Of a DNA stretch of 64,000 nt, positions 56,459 through 64,000 are shown in pieces (within the stretch, counting starts at the first letter, position 1; each line of letters starts with the position of its first letter). Both the position numbers and the translations under genes were made by a program. Under the pieces are notes generated by a model. That model was given only the letters and a program-made list of their open reading frames with translations. It had not been told where the DNA came from and made no database searches. The DNA is from Streptomyces sp. APSN-46.1 (GTDB taxonomy: Bacteria > Actinomycetota > Actinomycetes > Streptomycetales > Streptomycetaceae), in assembly GCF_022815725.1 (NCBI RefSeq), contig NZ_JALGRF010000001.1, forward strand, positions 1,331,705 through 1,395,704, given 5' to 3'.

Positions 56459-57370
56459 ATGGACAGCAACCTCGCCATCCAGCCCGCCACTGGCGGCCAG
56501 GCATTCGACGAGAGCCAAGTGCCGCTCTACTACAGCCGCAAGACCGCGGACATCCTCCACAAGTACGGGCCAGGACCCAGAGTCCATTTCCACATGGGCC
56601 TCTTCGCCCCGGGCGCGATGCCGAACACCACCGTTTCCCAAAGCGTGCTCAAGCGCCGCATCGTGGAGTCCCAGGAAGCCATAGTCGAGCACGCGGCCCG
56701 TAGTTGGGGCGCGTACGCCACCCCTCCCGGCAGCGTCCTCGACATCGGCTGCGGAGTGGGCGGCGGGTCGCTCTACTGGGCCCAGGAGCACGGCGCGACG
56801 GTCACCGGGCTCACGGTCGCGGCCGATCACGTGCCCGTGATCGAGGACTTCGCCCGCCAGGCGGGGGTGGGCGACCGCGTGACCCCGCTCCTCGCCGACG
56901 TGCACAGCTTCACCACCGACCGGCTGTACGACGCCGCCTACGCCAACGAGAGCTCCGGTTACATGGACCGCGAGCGGCTCTTCGAGGTGGCGGCCAAGTG
57001 CCTGAAGCCGGGCGGCTGGTTCGGCATCCAGGAGCACTTCATCTGCCGCCCCGAGTGGACCGAGTTCATCGACGGCTACTACAAGACCCGCCTGGGCACC
57101 CTCACCGAGTACATCACCGCCGCCGGGGCCGCCGGCTTCGAACTGGAGCAGGACGAGGACGTCACGGACCGGGTCGCCGAGTTCTGGGTGCAGTCCATGG
57201 CCTGGAACACCGCCGAACTGGACCGGGTGGAGCAGTTCGGCGCCCCGTCCGCCTGGTCGCGCGAGCGGCTCCAGGAGTCCACCATCACGCACGGCAAGCT
57301 GTTCCGCATCTGGCGCGACCACGCGCTGGAGACCCGGCTGCTGCTCTTCCGCCTCGGCGGGGGCAGCTGA
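56459..57370 (+). CDS. SAM-dependent methyltransferase (prenyl-diphosphate C-methyltransferase-like)
   Basis: 303 aa. Class I fold: SAM-binding [17 protein letters not shown] (~97-113), VTGLTVA, and the post-motif region [20 protein letters not shown]. It resembles the geranyl/farnesyl diphosphate C-methyltransferases that work with terpene synthases. The ATG at 56459 has CGGAG upstream and is preferred over the one at 56444. Only 3 bp separate it from the terpene synthase gene, so it probably methylates that enzyme's prenyl substrate. Confidence 0.8.
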   Translation: MDSNLAIQPATGGQAFDESQVPLYYSRKTADILHKYGPGPRVHFHMGLFAPGAMPNTTVSQSVLKRRIVESQEAIVEHAARSWGAYATPPGSVLDIGCGVGGGSLYWAQEHGATVTGLTVAADHVPVIEDFARQAGVGDRVTPLLADVHSFTTDRLYDAAYANESSGYMDRERLFEVAAKCLKPGGWFGIQEHFICRPEWTEFIDGYYKTRLGTLTEYITAAGAAGFELEQDEDVTDRVAEFWVQSMAWNTAELDRVEQFGAPSAWSRERLQESTITHGKLFRIWRDHALETRLLLFRLGGGS

Positions 57371-57373
57371 CCG

Positions 57374-58492
57374 ATGGCACCCGTGTACCGCGAAGACGCG
57401 CACCCCTCCCGCATCGGCTGGCAACTGCCGCCGTTCTACTGGCCGTTCGAGAACGGTCTGATCCACCCCAAGGCGGCCGAGCTCGAAGAGCGGGCGATCG
57501 CCTGGATCGACGCCTTCGGCCTCTACCCGGACGCCACCGAGCGCGCCTGGGGACTGGCCACCCGTAGCGCCGACTTCATCAGCAGGATCGCCCCCTACGG
57601 CGATGTGGAGCCGATGCTGCTCTTCGCCGAGTGGAGCTACTGGGCCTTCGCCGCCGACGACGGGCAGGGCTCGGATTCCGGCGCGGCACGCACGGCGGCC
57701 GTCATAGACCAGGGCACCCGGCTCTTCCGCACCGTCGAGGCGCCCGGCTCGGGCCTGCTTCCGCCGGGGCCGCACACCGCCGCGCTGGAGGACCTGGTGG
57801 CCCGCACCCGGGCCATGCTCACCCCCGTACAGCTCCACCGCTTCACCGAGGGCATCCGGGACTGGGTGTAAGGCGAAGCCTGGCAGGCCGCCAACGCCGA
57901 GCGGGGCATCATGCCCAGCCTCAACGACTTCGCGGCGATGCGGATATCGGTGGGCGGCACCCGATTCCTGCTGACCTGGTGCGACGCGGCGAACGGGACC
58001 GACGTGCCGGAGGATGTCCTGTACTCCGCGCCCGTCCAGGCCCTGACCGACGCCGCCGGGTTCATCGTCGCCTGCGACAACGACCTGTTCTCGTACAACA
58101 AGGACGATCACCAGGAGCCGTGGGAAGCGAATCTGCTCAACGTACTGGCCCGGCAGCACGGCTGCACGCCCGCTGAGGCGCTGCCCGCGGCGTACGCGCT
58201 GCGGGACCGGGCGGTGACGCTGTTCGTCCGGCTGCGCGAGCAGCTGGCGCGCGACGCCGACGAGCAGCTCGGACGCTACCTCGTCTCACTGGAGCACTGG
58301 ATCGTGGGCGACACCGATTACCACAGCCGCGCGCCGCGGTACGCCAGTCCGCGCAACCGCAACGTGCTCCCCGTCGAGGGGGCTTCGTACGACGTCACCT
58401 GGAGCGACACGCCCAGCGACCCGAGCGCCGAGCCGCTTCCGATCCCGGCTCTCGCCTGGTGGTGGCAGCAGCTCGACGGCTCGTCGCGCTGA
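57374..58492 (+). pseudogene. Terpene synthase with an in-frame TAA stop
   Basis: The frame would encode 372 aa (family 2 bacterial terpene synthase) but a TAA at 57869-57871 replaces codon 166, in a position (DWV-stop-GEAW) where an aromatic residue is normal. Before it lies a metal-binding region AADDGQGSD (D95-D96); after it lies NDLFSYNKD at 236-244 (NSE-type) and TDYHSRAPRY. Reading resumes in the same frame without other damage, so the lesion is a single nonsense change or a sequencing error. It ends 2 bp from the convergent P450 gene. Confidence 0.88.
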
Positions 58493-58494
58493 GT

Positions 58495-59856
58495 TCAGCG
58501 GCGGCCCCGCAGGCGCGACCACCAGGAGACCCGGCCCGTCGGCCGCTCCCCCGCACCGGGGGCGGCCGGCGCCCACTCCCGGGCGGCGGGCGCCGGGCGC
58601 CCGCCGGGTATCGGTGTGGACCCGGTGACCGTGCTGCCGAGCGGGGTGAACCGGACCGGGAGCGCCACCAGGTGGCGGGACATCAGGGAGGACGTCCACC
58701 GCAGCTCGTCCTCGGGGACCGCCAGCTCCAGATCGGGCAGCCGGGTCAGCAGGGTGTCGATGCCGGTGTCCGCGATGGCCCGGCCGATGTCCTGTCCGGG
58801 GCACTCGTGCGGGCCGCTGCTGAAGGCCAGGTGGGAGCGGTTGCCGTGGACGGGCAGCGTCAGGTCGGGCCGGATCTCGGGGTCGAGGTTGCCGGCCCCC
58901 AGGCCCAGCAGCAGCATGTCCCCGGCCTTGATCCGCGTACCGCCCAGCTCCGTGTCGCCGGTGGCCCAGCGCCCCAGGACGGTCATGAGCGGCGGCTCGT
59001 CCCACAGGACCTGCTCCAGGGCGTCCGGCAGCGTCATGTGGCCGCCGGACAGGTTCGCGCGGAAACGGCTGTCGGTGAGCACCATGCGCAGGGTGTTCGC
59101 GATCAGGTTGGCGGTCGTCTCGAAGGCCGCGATCAGCACCAGCCGCAGGTGTTCCACGAGCTCCTCGTCGCCGAGTGCCGTGGGGTGCTCCAGCAGCCAC
59201 GTGGTGAAGTCCCGGCCGGGCACCTCCCGCTTGCGTGCCACGAGTTCCCGGAGGGTGACCGAGACGTACTCGTTGCTGGCGACGGCCGTCTCGGTGCCCT
59301 GGATCATGTCCCGGGCCGCCTCGACGAGACGCGGTCCGTAGGACTCCGGCGCGCCGATGAGCTGGGTCATCACCAGCATCGGCAGCGGCTCGGCGAAGGC
59401 CGCGACCAGGTCGGTCCGCCCGGACTGGACGAAGGCGTCGATCAGCTGATCGGCGAAGCGCTTGACGTACCGCCGTACGCCGCGCCGGTCGAAGCGCTCC
59501 AGCGACTCGGTGATCGCCCCGCGCAGCCGCTCGTGCTCGACGCCGTCGACCAGGTGGCACACCGGCTGCCAGGCGGTCATCGGCGTCAGGGGGTGGTCCG
59601 CCGGGACGTTGCCCTCCCGCATGTCCCGCCAGTGGCGCGGGTCGCGGGCGAACCGGGACGGGGTGCGCGCCACGTCCAGGTTCTCGCGGTGGCCGAGCAC
59701 CAGCCAGGCCGGCAGGTCGCCCTGGACGAGGACGGGTGCCACCGGGCCGTGTTCGGCGCGCAGCTTCTCGTACAGGCCCATCGGGTCGGCCTCGGCCTCC
59801 GGCCCGTAGAGCCGGTGGGCCGGGCAGCCCGGCGGCGGGGTGGGGGTGGTGCTCAC
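58495..59856 (-). CDS. cvnE: Cytochrome P450 of the conservon
   Basis: 453 aa. I-helix LIAAFETTANLIANTLRM and heme-binding FSSGPHECPGQDIGRAIA with the Cys ligand. The C-terminal ~50 residues form an unusual Pro/Ala/Arg-rich tail. The GTG start at 59856 overlaps the stop of the GTPase gene (GTGA). Position as fifth gene of a conservon matches those that carry a P450. The facing terpene synthase suggests a terpene substrate (inference). Confidence 0.9.
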   Translation of the reverse strand: MSTTPTPPPGCPAHRLYGPEAEADPMGLYEKLRAEHGPVAPVLVQGDLPAWLVLGHRENLDVARTPSRFARDPRHWRDMREGNVPADHPLTPMTAWQPVCHLVDGVEHERLRGAITESLERFDRRGVRRYVKRFADQLIDAFVQSGRTDLVAAFAEPLPMLVMTQLIGAPESYGPRLVEAARDMIQGTETAVASNEYVSVTLRELVARKREVPGRDFTTWLLEHPTALGDEELVEHLRLVLIAAFETTANLIANTLRMVLTDSRFRANLSGGHMTLPDALEQVLWDEPPLMTVLGRWATGDTELGGTRIKAGDMLLLGLGAGNLDPEIRPDLTLPVHGNRSHLAFSSGPHECPGQDIGRAIADTGIDTLLTRLPDLELAVPEDELRWTSSLMSRHLVALPVRFTPLGSTVTGSTPIPGGRPAPAAREWAPAAPGAGERPTGRVSWWSRLRGRR

Positions 59857-60473
59857 GAGGCCTCCGGGGTCACGGCGAGGGAGTGCAGGTAGCGCATGAG
59901 CGTCATCAGGACGTCACGGCTGGAGTCGCGCCGCCGGGCGTCGCAGACGACGAGCGGTACGGACGCGGGCAGGTCGAGGGCTCCGCGCAGTTCGTCCAGG
60001 GGGTGCTCGGGCGCGTCGGGGAAGGAGTTGACGGCGACCACGAAGGGTACGCCGCGCTCCTCCAGCCGGCCGATCACGTCGAAGCTGACCTCCAGCCTGC
60101 GGGTGTCCACGAGCACGACGGCGCCCAGGGCACCCTCGAACAGGCCGTGCCAGAGGAACCAGAAGCGCTCCTGGCCGGGGGTGCCGAACAGGTAGAGCAC
60201 CAGCTCCTCGTTGATGCTGATGCGGCCGAAGTCCATGGCCACGGTGGTGGAGCTCTTGCGCTCCACGCCGTGCGTGTCGTCGACGCCGACCCCGGCCTGG
60301 GTCATCGTCTCCTCGGTGGTCAGGGGCCGGATCTCGCTCACCGAGCCGACCAGGGTCGTCTTGCCGACCCCGAACCCGCCCACGATCACCACCTTGACCG
60401 CGGCGGCGGCCGTGGCCGGCAGCGCGTCCTCGCGCCGCGGGCCGGCGGGCTTCTCAGAGCTTTCGAAGTCCAT
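59853..60473 (-). CDS. cvnD: Conservon small GTPase
   Basis: 206 aa. Walker A GGFGVGKTT (~30-38), switch/G3 region LFGTPGQERFWF and NSFPDAP, typical of the MglA-like ATP/GTP-binding proteins of conservons. The ATG at 60473 overlaps the DUF742 gene end by 20 bp. Thought to form a membrane G-protein-like complex with CvnA-C. Confidence 0.93.
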   Translation of the reverse strand: MDFESSEKPAGPRREDALPATAAAAVKVVIVGGFGVGKTTLVGSVSEIRPLTTEETMTQAGVGVDDTHGVERKSSTTVAMDFGRISINEELVLYLFGTPGQERFWFLWHGLFEGALGAVVLVDTRRLEVSFDVIGRLEERGVPFVVAVNSFPDAPEHPLDELRGALDLPASVPLVVCDARRRDSSRDVLMTLMRYLHSLAVTPEAS

Positions 60474-60813
60474 CGATGACTGCCTCAATCAGTGCCAGGT
60501 CCGGGAGTTGGGCGGGGGCGACGGGTGGTCGGGACAGCACGTGGCCGGCGTCGAGCAGATCGCCGAGCAGTACGGTCACCACGCTCACGGGCAGGCCGAG
60601 ATACGCGGAGATCTCGGCCACCGAGAGCGGCGACTGACACAGCCGCATGATCGCCGCGTGCTCGGGCTGCATGCCGGGCCGGGGCCCCGACCTGGCGATG
60701 ATCAGGCTCACCAGGTCGAGGGAGGTGGACTGTAACGGTCCGCTGCGACCGCCGGTGATGACATAGAGCCGCTCGGGGGTGCCGTCTTCCCAGCCCCGGC
60801 CCGGGTTGCTCAC
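60454..60813 (-). CDS. cvnC: Conservon DUF742 protein
   Basis: 119 aa. A winged-helix-like DUF742 domain (SPLSVAEISAYLGLPVSVVT, VLLGDLLDAGHVL) after an N-terminal RLYVITGGRSGP stretch. The GTG at 60813 overlaps the roadblock gene stop. Confidence 0.92.
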   Translation of the reverse strand: MSNPGRGWEDGTPERLYVITGGRSGPLQSTSLDLVSLIIARSGPRPGMQPEHAAIMRLCQSPLSVAEISAYLGLPVSVVTVLLGDLLDAGHVLSRPPVAPAQLPDLALIEAVIDGLRKL

Positions 60814-61217
60814 GCGGGCTGCCCCTCGCGGCGCGGCGGACTGCTGAGGTGCTCACCGATCCGGGCGACCAGGTCGCGCATCCGCTGGCCCATCAGGCCG
60901 GCGTCCACGCCCTCGTTGGCGAGGACGGCGAGGTAGGCACCGGCGCCGGCCGCCATGAGGTAGAAGAAGCCGCCGTCCATCTCGATCACGACGAGCCTCA
61001 TCCGCCCGCTGCTGTTCGGGAGTTCGGAGGCGACCGCGCCGGCGAGGCTCTGCAGCCCGGCGCAGGCGGCCGCGAGCCGGTCCGCGGTGTCGGTCTCCGC
61101 GCCGTACTGCGCCATGCGCAGGCCGTCGGCGGACAGCACGATGACATGGCGGGTCTGCGGAACGCTCTCGGCCAGGTCCTTGAGCATCCAGTCCATATTG
61201 GTCTGCTGCTGACTCAT
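60810..61217 (-). CDS. cvnB: Conservon roadblock/LC7-domain protein
   Basis: 135 aa. LC7/roadblock fold (NMDWMLKDLAESVPQTRHVI, VLSADGLRMA), the likely GTPase-activating or scaffold partner of CvnD. The ATG at 61217 overlaps the kinase stop (ATGA). Confidence 0.93.
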   Translation of the reverse strand: MSQQQTNMDWMLKDLAESVPQTRHVIVLSADGLRMAQYGAETDTADRLAAACAGLQSLAGAVASELPNSSGRMRLVVIEMDGGFFYLMAAGAGAYLAVLANEGVDAGLMGQRMRDLVARIGEHLSSPPRREGQPA

Positions 61218-62818
61218 GGCTGTTCCCCCTTGCTCGCCGAGTCCGGCGAGGCGTCTGTGTTCTGGCTTGCTCCGCCGGTCCGGCTCGTGGCGGTCTGACT
61301 TTCCCCGGACAGTCCGCCCTGGAAGGCGGCGAGCCACATTCCGGGCTGTACCTCGGGCGCGGGCTCGGTCGCGGCCCGGCCCGCGGCCACGGCGGTGGCG
61401 GCGGGTGCCGCGGCCGTGGTCCGGTCGAGGGTGCCGGGCAGGGCCGGCGCCGGGGTGTGGGGCTTGCGGCGCCGCTGGGGCAGGCCGTTCGGGGTCCGCT
61501 CGGTCACAGCGGGGATCCCGTCCTCTGCCGCCTCTGCTGCCGGGACGTGCGGGCCCGTGGCCGGGCGCGCGGGCTCCGCGGGGACGGCCGGTGCCCGGCC
61601 GGGCCCGGCCGCCGGGGGCAGGGCCGCCCGGGGCCCCGAGGAGCTGCCGATGCCGTGAGCGACACCGGTGGCGGCCTCGGCGGTGGTGATCAGGCCCTGG
61701 GGGATGACCAGGACGGCGCGCACCCCGCCGTACGCCGAGGAGCGCAGCGAGACCTGGAAGTCGTACGCCTGCGCGAGGCGGCCGACGACGGCGAGGCCCA
61801 GGCGGGGCGTCTCGCCGAGGTCGTTGAGGTCGATGCCCTGCTGTGCCTGGCGCAGCATGCGCTCGGCCCGCTTGCGGGCCTCCTCGCTCATGCTCACGCC
61901 GCCGTCCTCGATCTCGACGGCGATGCCCGAGTTCACGTCGACGGCGGTCAGGTGGACCTTGGTCTGCGGCGGGGAGTAGCGGGTGGCGTTGTCCAGCAGC
62001 TCGGCGAGTGCGTGGATGAGCGGTTCGACGGCGGGTCCGACGACGGCGACCTGCGAGACGGAGTGGAGCTCCACGCGCTGGTAGTCGATGATCCGCGACA
62101 TGGCGCCGCGCAGCACGCTGTACAGCGGGACGGCCCTGCTCCACTGGCGGCCGGGCCGCGCGCCGCCGAGGACGGCGATGGAGTCGGCGAGCCGGCCGAT
62201 GAGCGCGGTGCCGTGGTCGAGCCGCAGCAGGTCGCCGAAGACCTCGGGGCTGCGGCCGTGCCGGTCCTCCATCTCCCGCAGTTCCTGGGCCTGTTGGTGC
62301 ACGATGGCCTGGACGCGGCGGGCGATGTTCACGAAGGCGCGCTGCGCGGAGTCGCGCAGGTCCTCCTCGGCGACGACGGCGTCGAGCACCGAGCGCAGCA
62401 CCGCCTGGTGGGCGGCCCTGAACGCGGGGGTCAGGCCCGGCTCGTAGGCGTCGGGATCCTCCAGGGAGGTGAGCACCTCATCGGGGAACTCCCCCTTGCG
62501 CAGGCGCTCCACGACGTCGGGCAGCAGTTCCTGCGCGAGCCGTACGGTTTCGGCCTCCTGGCGCGACAGGGACGCCTCCTGCCCGGCGATGGTGGCCCGC
62601 AGGGCCACCATCGCCCGTCCGCGCCGGGCGGCCTCGGCGCAGGACAGGGCGACCGCGACGAAGGCCACCGCACCGACCCAGGCGACGGGGGTGCGGGCCG
62701 ACGCGGACACCATGACAACGGCGACCAGGGAGACCACGGCGGTCACCAGTGGGGGCAGCGCCCAAACGACGGGTGAGGTGGGCCCTGGACTTCCGGGCGA
62801 CGATCCCACTCGAACCAT
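61214..62818 (-). CDS. cvnA: Conservon sensor histidine kinase-like protein
   Basis: 534 aa. Two N-terminal transmembrane helices (~15-60), a helical linker with PDVVERLRKGE, and an ATPase domain (~240-365) with LAELLDNATRYSPP and GLAVVGRLAQAYDFQVSL. The C-terminal ~150 residues are Pro/Ala-rich. Short extracytoplasmic part. The ATG at 62818 is preferred to a TTG four codons upstream. First gene of the five-gene operon. Confidence 0.92.
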   Translation of the reverse strand: MVRVGSSPGSPGPTSPVVWALPPLVTAVVSLVAVVMVSASARTPVAWVGAVAFVAVALSCAEAARRGRAMVALRATIAGQEASLSRQEAETVRLAQELLPDVVERLRKGEFPDEVLTSLEDPDAYEPGLTPAFRAAHQAVLRSVLDAVVAEEDLRDSAQRAFVNIARRVQAIVHQQAQELREMEDRHGRSPEVFGDLLRLDHGTALIGRLADSIAVLGGARPGRQWSRAVPLYSVLRGAMSRIIDYQRVELHSVSQVAVVGPAVEPLIHALAELLDNATRYSPPQTKVHLTAVDVNSGIAVEIEDGGVSMSEEARKRAERMLRQAQQGIDLNDLGETPRLGLAVVGRLAQAYDFQVSLRSSAYGGVRAVLVIPQGLITTAEAATGVAHGIGSSSGPRAALPPAAGPGRAPAVPAEPARPATGPHVPAAEAAEDGIPAVTERTPNGLPQRRRKPHTPAPALPGTLDRTTAAAPAATAVAAGRAATEPAPEVQPGMWLAAFQGGLSGESQTATSRTGGASQNTDASPDSASKGEQP

Positions 62819-63251
62819 CAGAACCCTCAAACGATCGAAAGCGAATGATCATATGACAACGGCCCGGAAGCTTAGCGTCTTTACGCGCGTGTCTTGACAG
62901 CAGGTCATGATCTGGACGGTGCAGGCCTGTTGGCCGTGTCACATCTGGCCGAAATCCGAAGGCCCCACGAACCGGTCGCGTGAATTCCGCTTCCGCTTCC
63001 CGCACTTGCGGCGCCCGCTCCGGCCCCGCGCGGGACCCGGCGACTATCCGGCGACGCGCCGTCTCCGGATCGGCCGAATCCCGCTGGCCGCCCGGTGCCG
63101 GGTCCGCCGCATTTGCCGGATCCGCGCGGGACTCACCGGTGATCAAGAAGATCCCCAGGTCAGGGACAATCATGCGGGCCGGTCAAGATCATCGGCCCAT
63201 TGGCCCATCGGACCCATCGATCCATCGAACGAACGAACAGGAGCAGGCGCG
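62819..63251. other. Divergent promoter region, no gene recognised
   Basis: 433 bp between the conservon and the rightward unknown gene. Contains the promoters for both, with several short GATC/GGCC dyads but no convincing terminator, RNA gene or coding frame. Confidence 0.5.
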
Positions 63252-63881
63252 TTGAACCAGGAGAGGCGCGAACAGGCCCAGAGGTTCCTGCATCCCGATG
63301 AGCGGCTCATCGCCGCGTGTGCCTACGAACTCGGGCCCGGCGTACCGCATCCGCCCGAGGCCCTGCTGGCTCCGCCGGAGTCGTCGGAACTCAGCCGGCG
63401 CATCGAGGCCAAGCTCCCGCGCGCCCTGCGGCAGTTGGTCAAGGCGCGCGTGCTCGACCCCCGGCAGTCGAGGCCCGCCGGCGCGGCGAACGCGATCGAC
63501 CGCGCACCGGACATGGTGGATGACCTGGGCACGCGGCTCATGCACGGCACGAGCATGGAGGGCGGCTGGCAGAGCGCGGCCGGTCACTTCCTCGTCAGCC
63601 GCGCGAGCGTGCGGGGCTCGGTGACGGGCGTGCTCGCGGTCACCGACCGGCGCTGGTTCGGCCTGAGCGACGTCTCGCCGCTGTGGCAGACGACGCCCGT
63701 GATGAAGCAGTACTGGGAAACCCCGCGGGCGGCCATCGGCGCACTGCGCGCCAACCCGACGGGCCTACTCCAGAAGGGGCGTATGGAGATCCAGTTCGCC
63801 GACGGCTCGTGGGTCGCCGTCCTGGCGTCCGTCCCGGCGCAGGCGGCCCCCTTCGCGGCGGCCGCCGCGCGCCTGCGCTGA
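63252..63881 (+). CDS. Uncharacterised actinobacterial protein
   Basis: 209 aa. Soluble, with a C-terminal strand-rich region that looks PH-like (HFLVSRASVRGSVTGVLAVT, MEIQFADGSWVAVLASV). The TTG at 63252 has AGGAG 9 bases upstream and is preferred because no sound start lies closer. Function unknown. Confidence 0.6.
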   Translation: MNQERREQAQRFLHPDERLIAACAYELGPGVPHPPEALLAPPESSELSRRIEAKLPRALRQLVKARVLDPRQSRPAGAANAIDRAPDMVDDLGTRLMHGTSMEGGWQSAAGHFLVSRASVRGSVTGVLAVTDRRWFGLSDVSPLWQTTPVMKQYWETPRAAIGALRANPTGLLQKGRMEIQFADGSWVAVLASVPAQAAPFAAAAARLR

Positions 63882-63894
63882 CGCGGGGGCGGGC

Positions 63895-63960
63895 AACTTC
63901 AGCTTCGCCGGCGTTTGAGGCGCGGGTCCGGGCGGAGCCCGGGGCCCGGCGGTGCCGGGT
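63895..63960. repeat. Common Streptomyces intergenic motif
   Basis: Resembles the dispersed sequence (TTCAGCTTCGCCGGCGTTTG with GAGGCGCGG and a GGAGCCCGGGG hairpin) often seen between Streptomyces genes; probably a terminator-like palindrome. Confidence 0.5.
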
Positions 63961-64000
63961 TGCGGGGGGGGGGGGGCCGCCCCCCCCCCCGGCCGCGCCC

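Overview
The window is high-GC actinobacterial DNA, almost certainly from a Streptomyces chromosome. The supporting features are GC-rich codon third positions, frequent GTG/TTG starts, a conservon (sensor kinase, roadblock, DUF742, GTPase, P450), many secreted glycoside hydrolases carrying ricin-type CBM13 modules, a carbohydrate ABC importer without its own ATPase, and a DUF4157 protein of the kind associated with extracellular contractile injection systems. No tRNA, rRNA or CRISPR array was seen. The last 110 bases run into a common Streptomyces intergenic motif and then into G and C homopolymers that look like a contig end.

Layout. (1) 1-8.1 kb: a DUF4157/HNH toxin-like protein; a TetR regulator and a pirin that share operator-like palindromes; a secreted tripeptidyl-aminopeptidase-type hydrolase; an SRPBCC protein; and an MFS transporter that lost its 5' end to an IS remnant. 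(2) 8.1-20.0 kb: an arabinan/arabinoxylan-degradation island (GH62, a broken GH43, and three intact GH43 enzymes with CBM42, CBM6 or CBM13 modules). It is flanked by inverted copies of one IS5-family element, one partial and one complete. Inside is a ~680-bp inverted duplication with LacI-type palindromes and wreckage of a sugar ABC ATPase and a transposase. (3) 20.0-25.9 kb: a mobile/defence patch with a broken OLD-type ATPase-Toprim nuclease, a second IS5-like element plus an inverted remnant of its end, a secreted SH3-like protein, a frameshifted DUF5958 gene, and a three-gene operon that looks like a short type II CBASS (CD-NTase, stand-alone E2-like protein, membrane protein). (4) 26.0-41.1 kb: PaaI-type thioesterase and 2,4-dienoyl-CoA reductase, then a glycan locus: GH38 alpha-mannosidase, binding protein and two permeases, a PLP dehydratase with its TetR regulator, GH27 alpha-galactosidase and GH89 alpha-N-acetylglucosaminidase. 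(5) 41.2-53.8 kb: a small unknown protein, a membrane sulfite-oxidase-type molybdoenzyme, a membrane esterase, a P450 fragment, an SDR, a TetR divergent from an unusual VOC-UvrA-like fusion, another TetR, a 3-hydroxyisobutyryl-CoA hydrolase-like protein, a DHFR-like reductase, and a STAS/anti-sigma-kinase pair. (6) 53.8-63.9 kb: a membrane protein/metallopeptidase/XRE cassette, a methyltransferase plus terpene synthase (with an in-frame TAA), and a complete conservon facing them, then an unknown protein.

Working together: the GH62/GH43 enzymes should strip arabinose from plant polysaccharide outside the cell under one LacI-type regulator encoded elsewhere. The GH38/GH27/GH89 set with its importer suggests scavenging of mannose-, galactose- and GlcNAc-containing glycans. 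The methyltransferase, terpene synthase and conservon P450 together suggest a methylated terpenoid pathway that is currently broken. The CBASS-like operon is the best candidate for a less-described system in this window.
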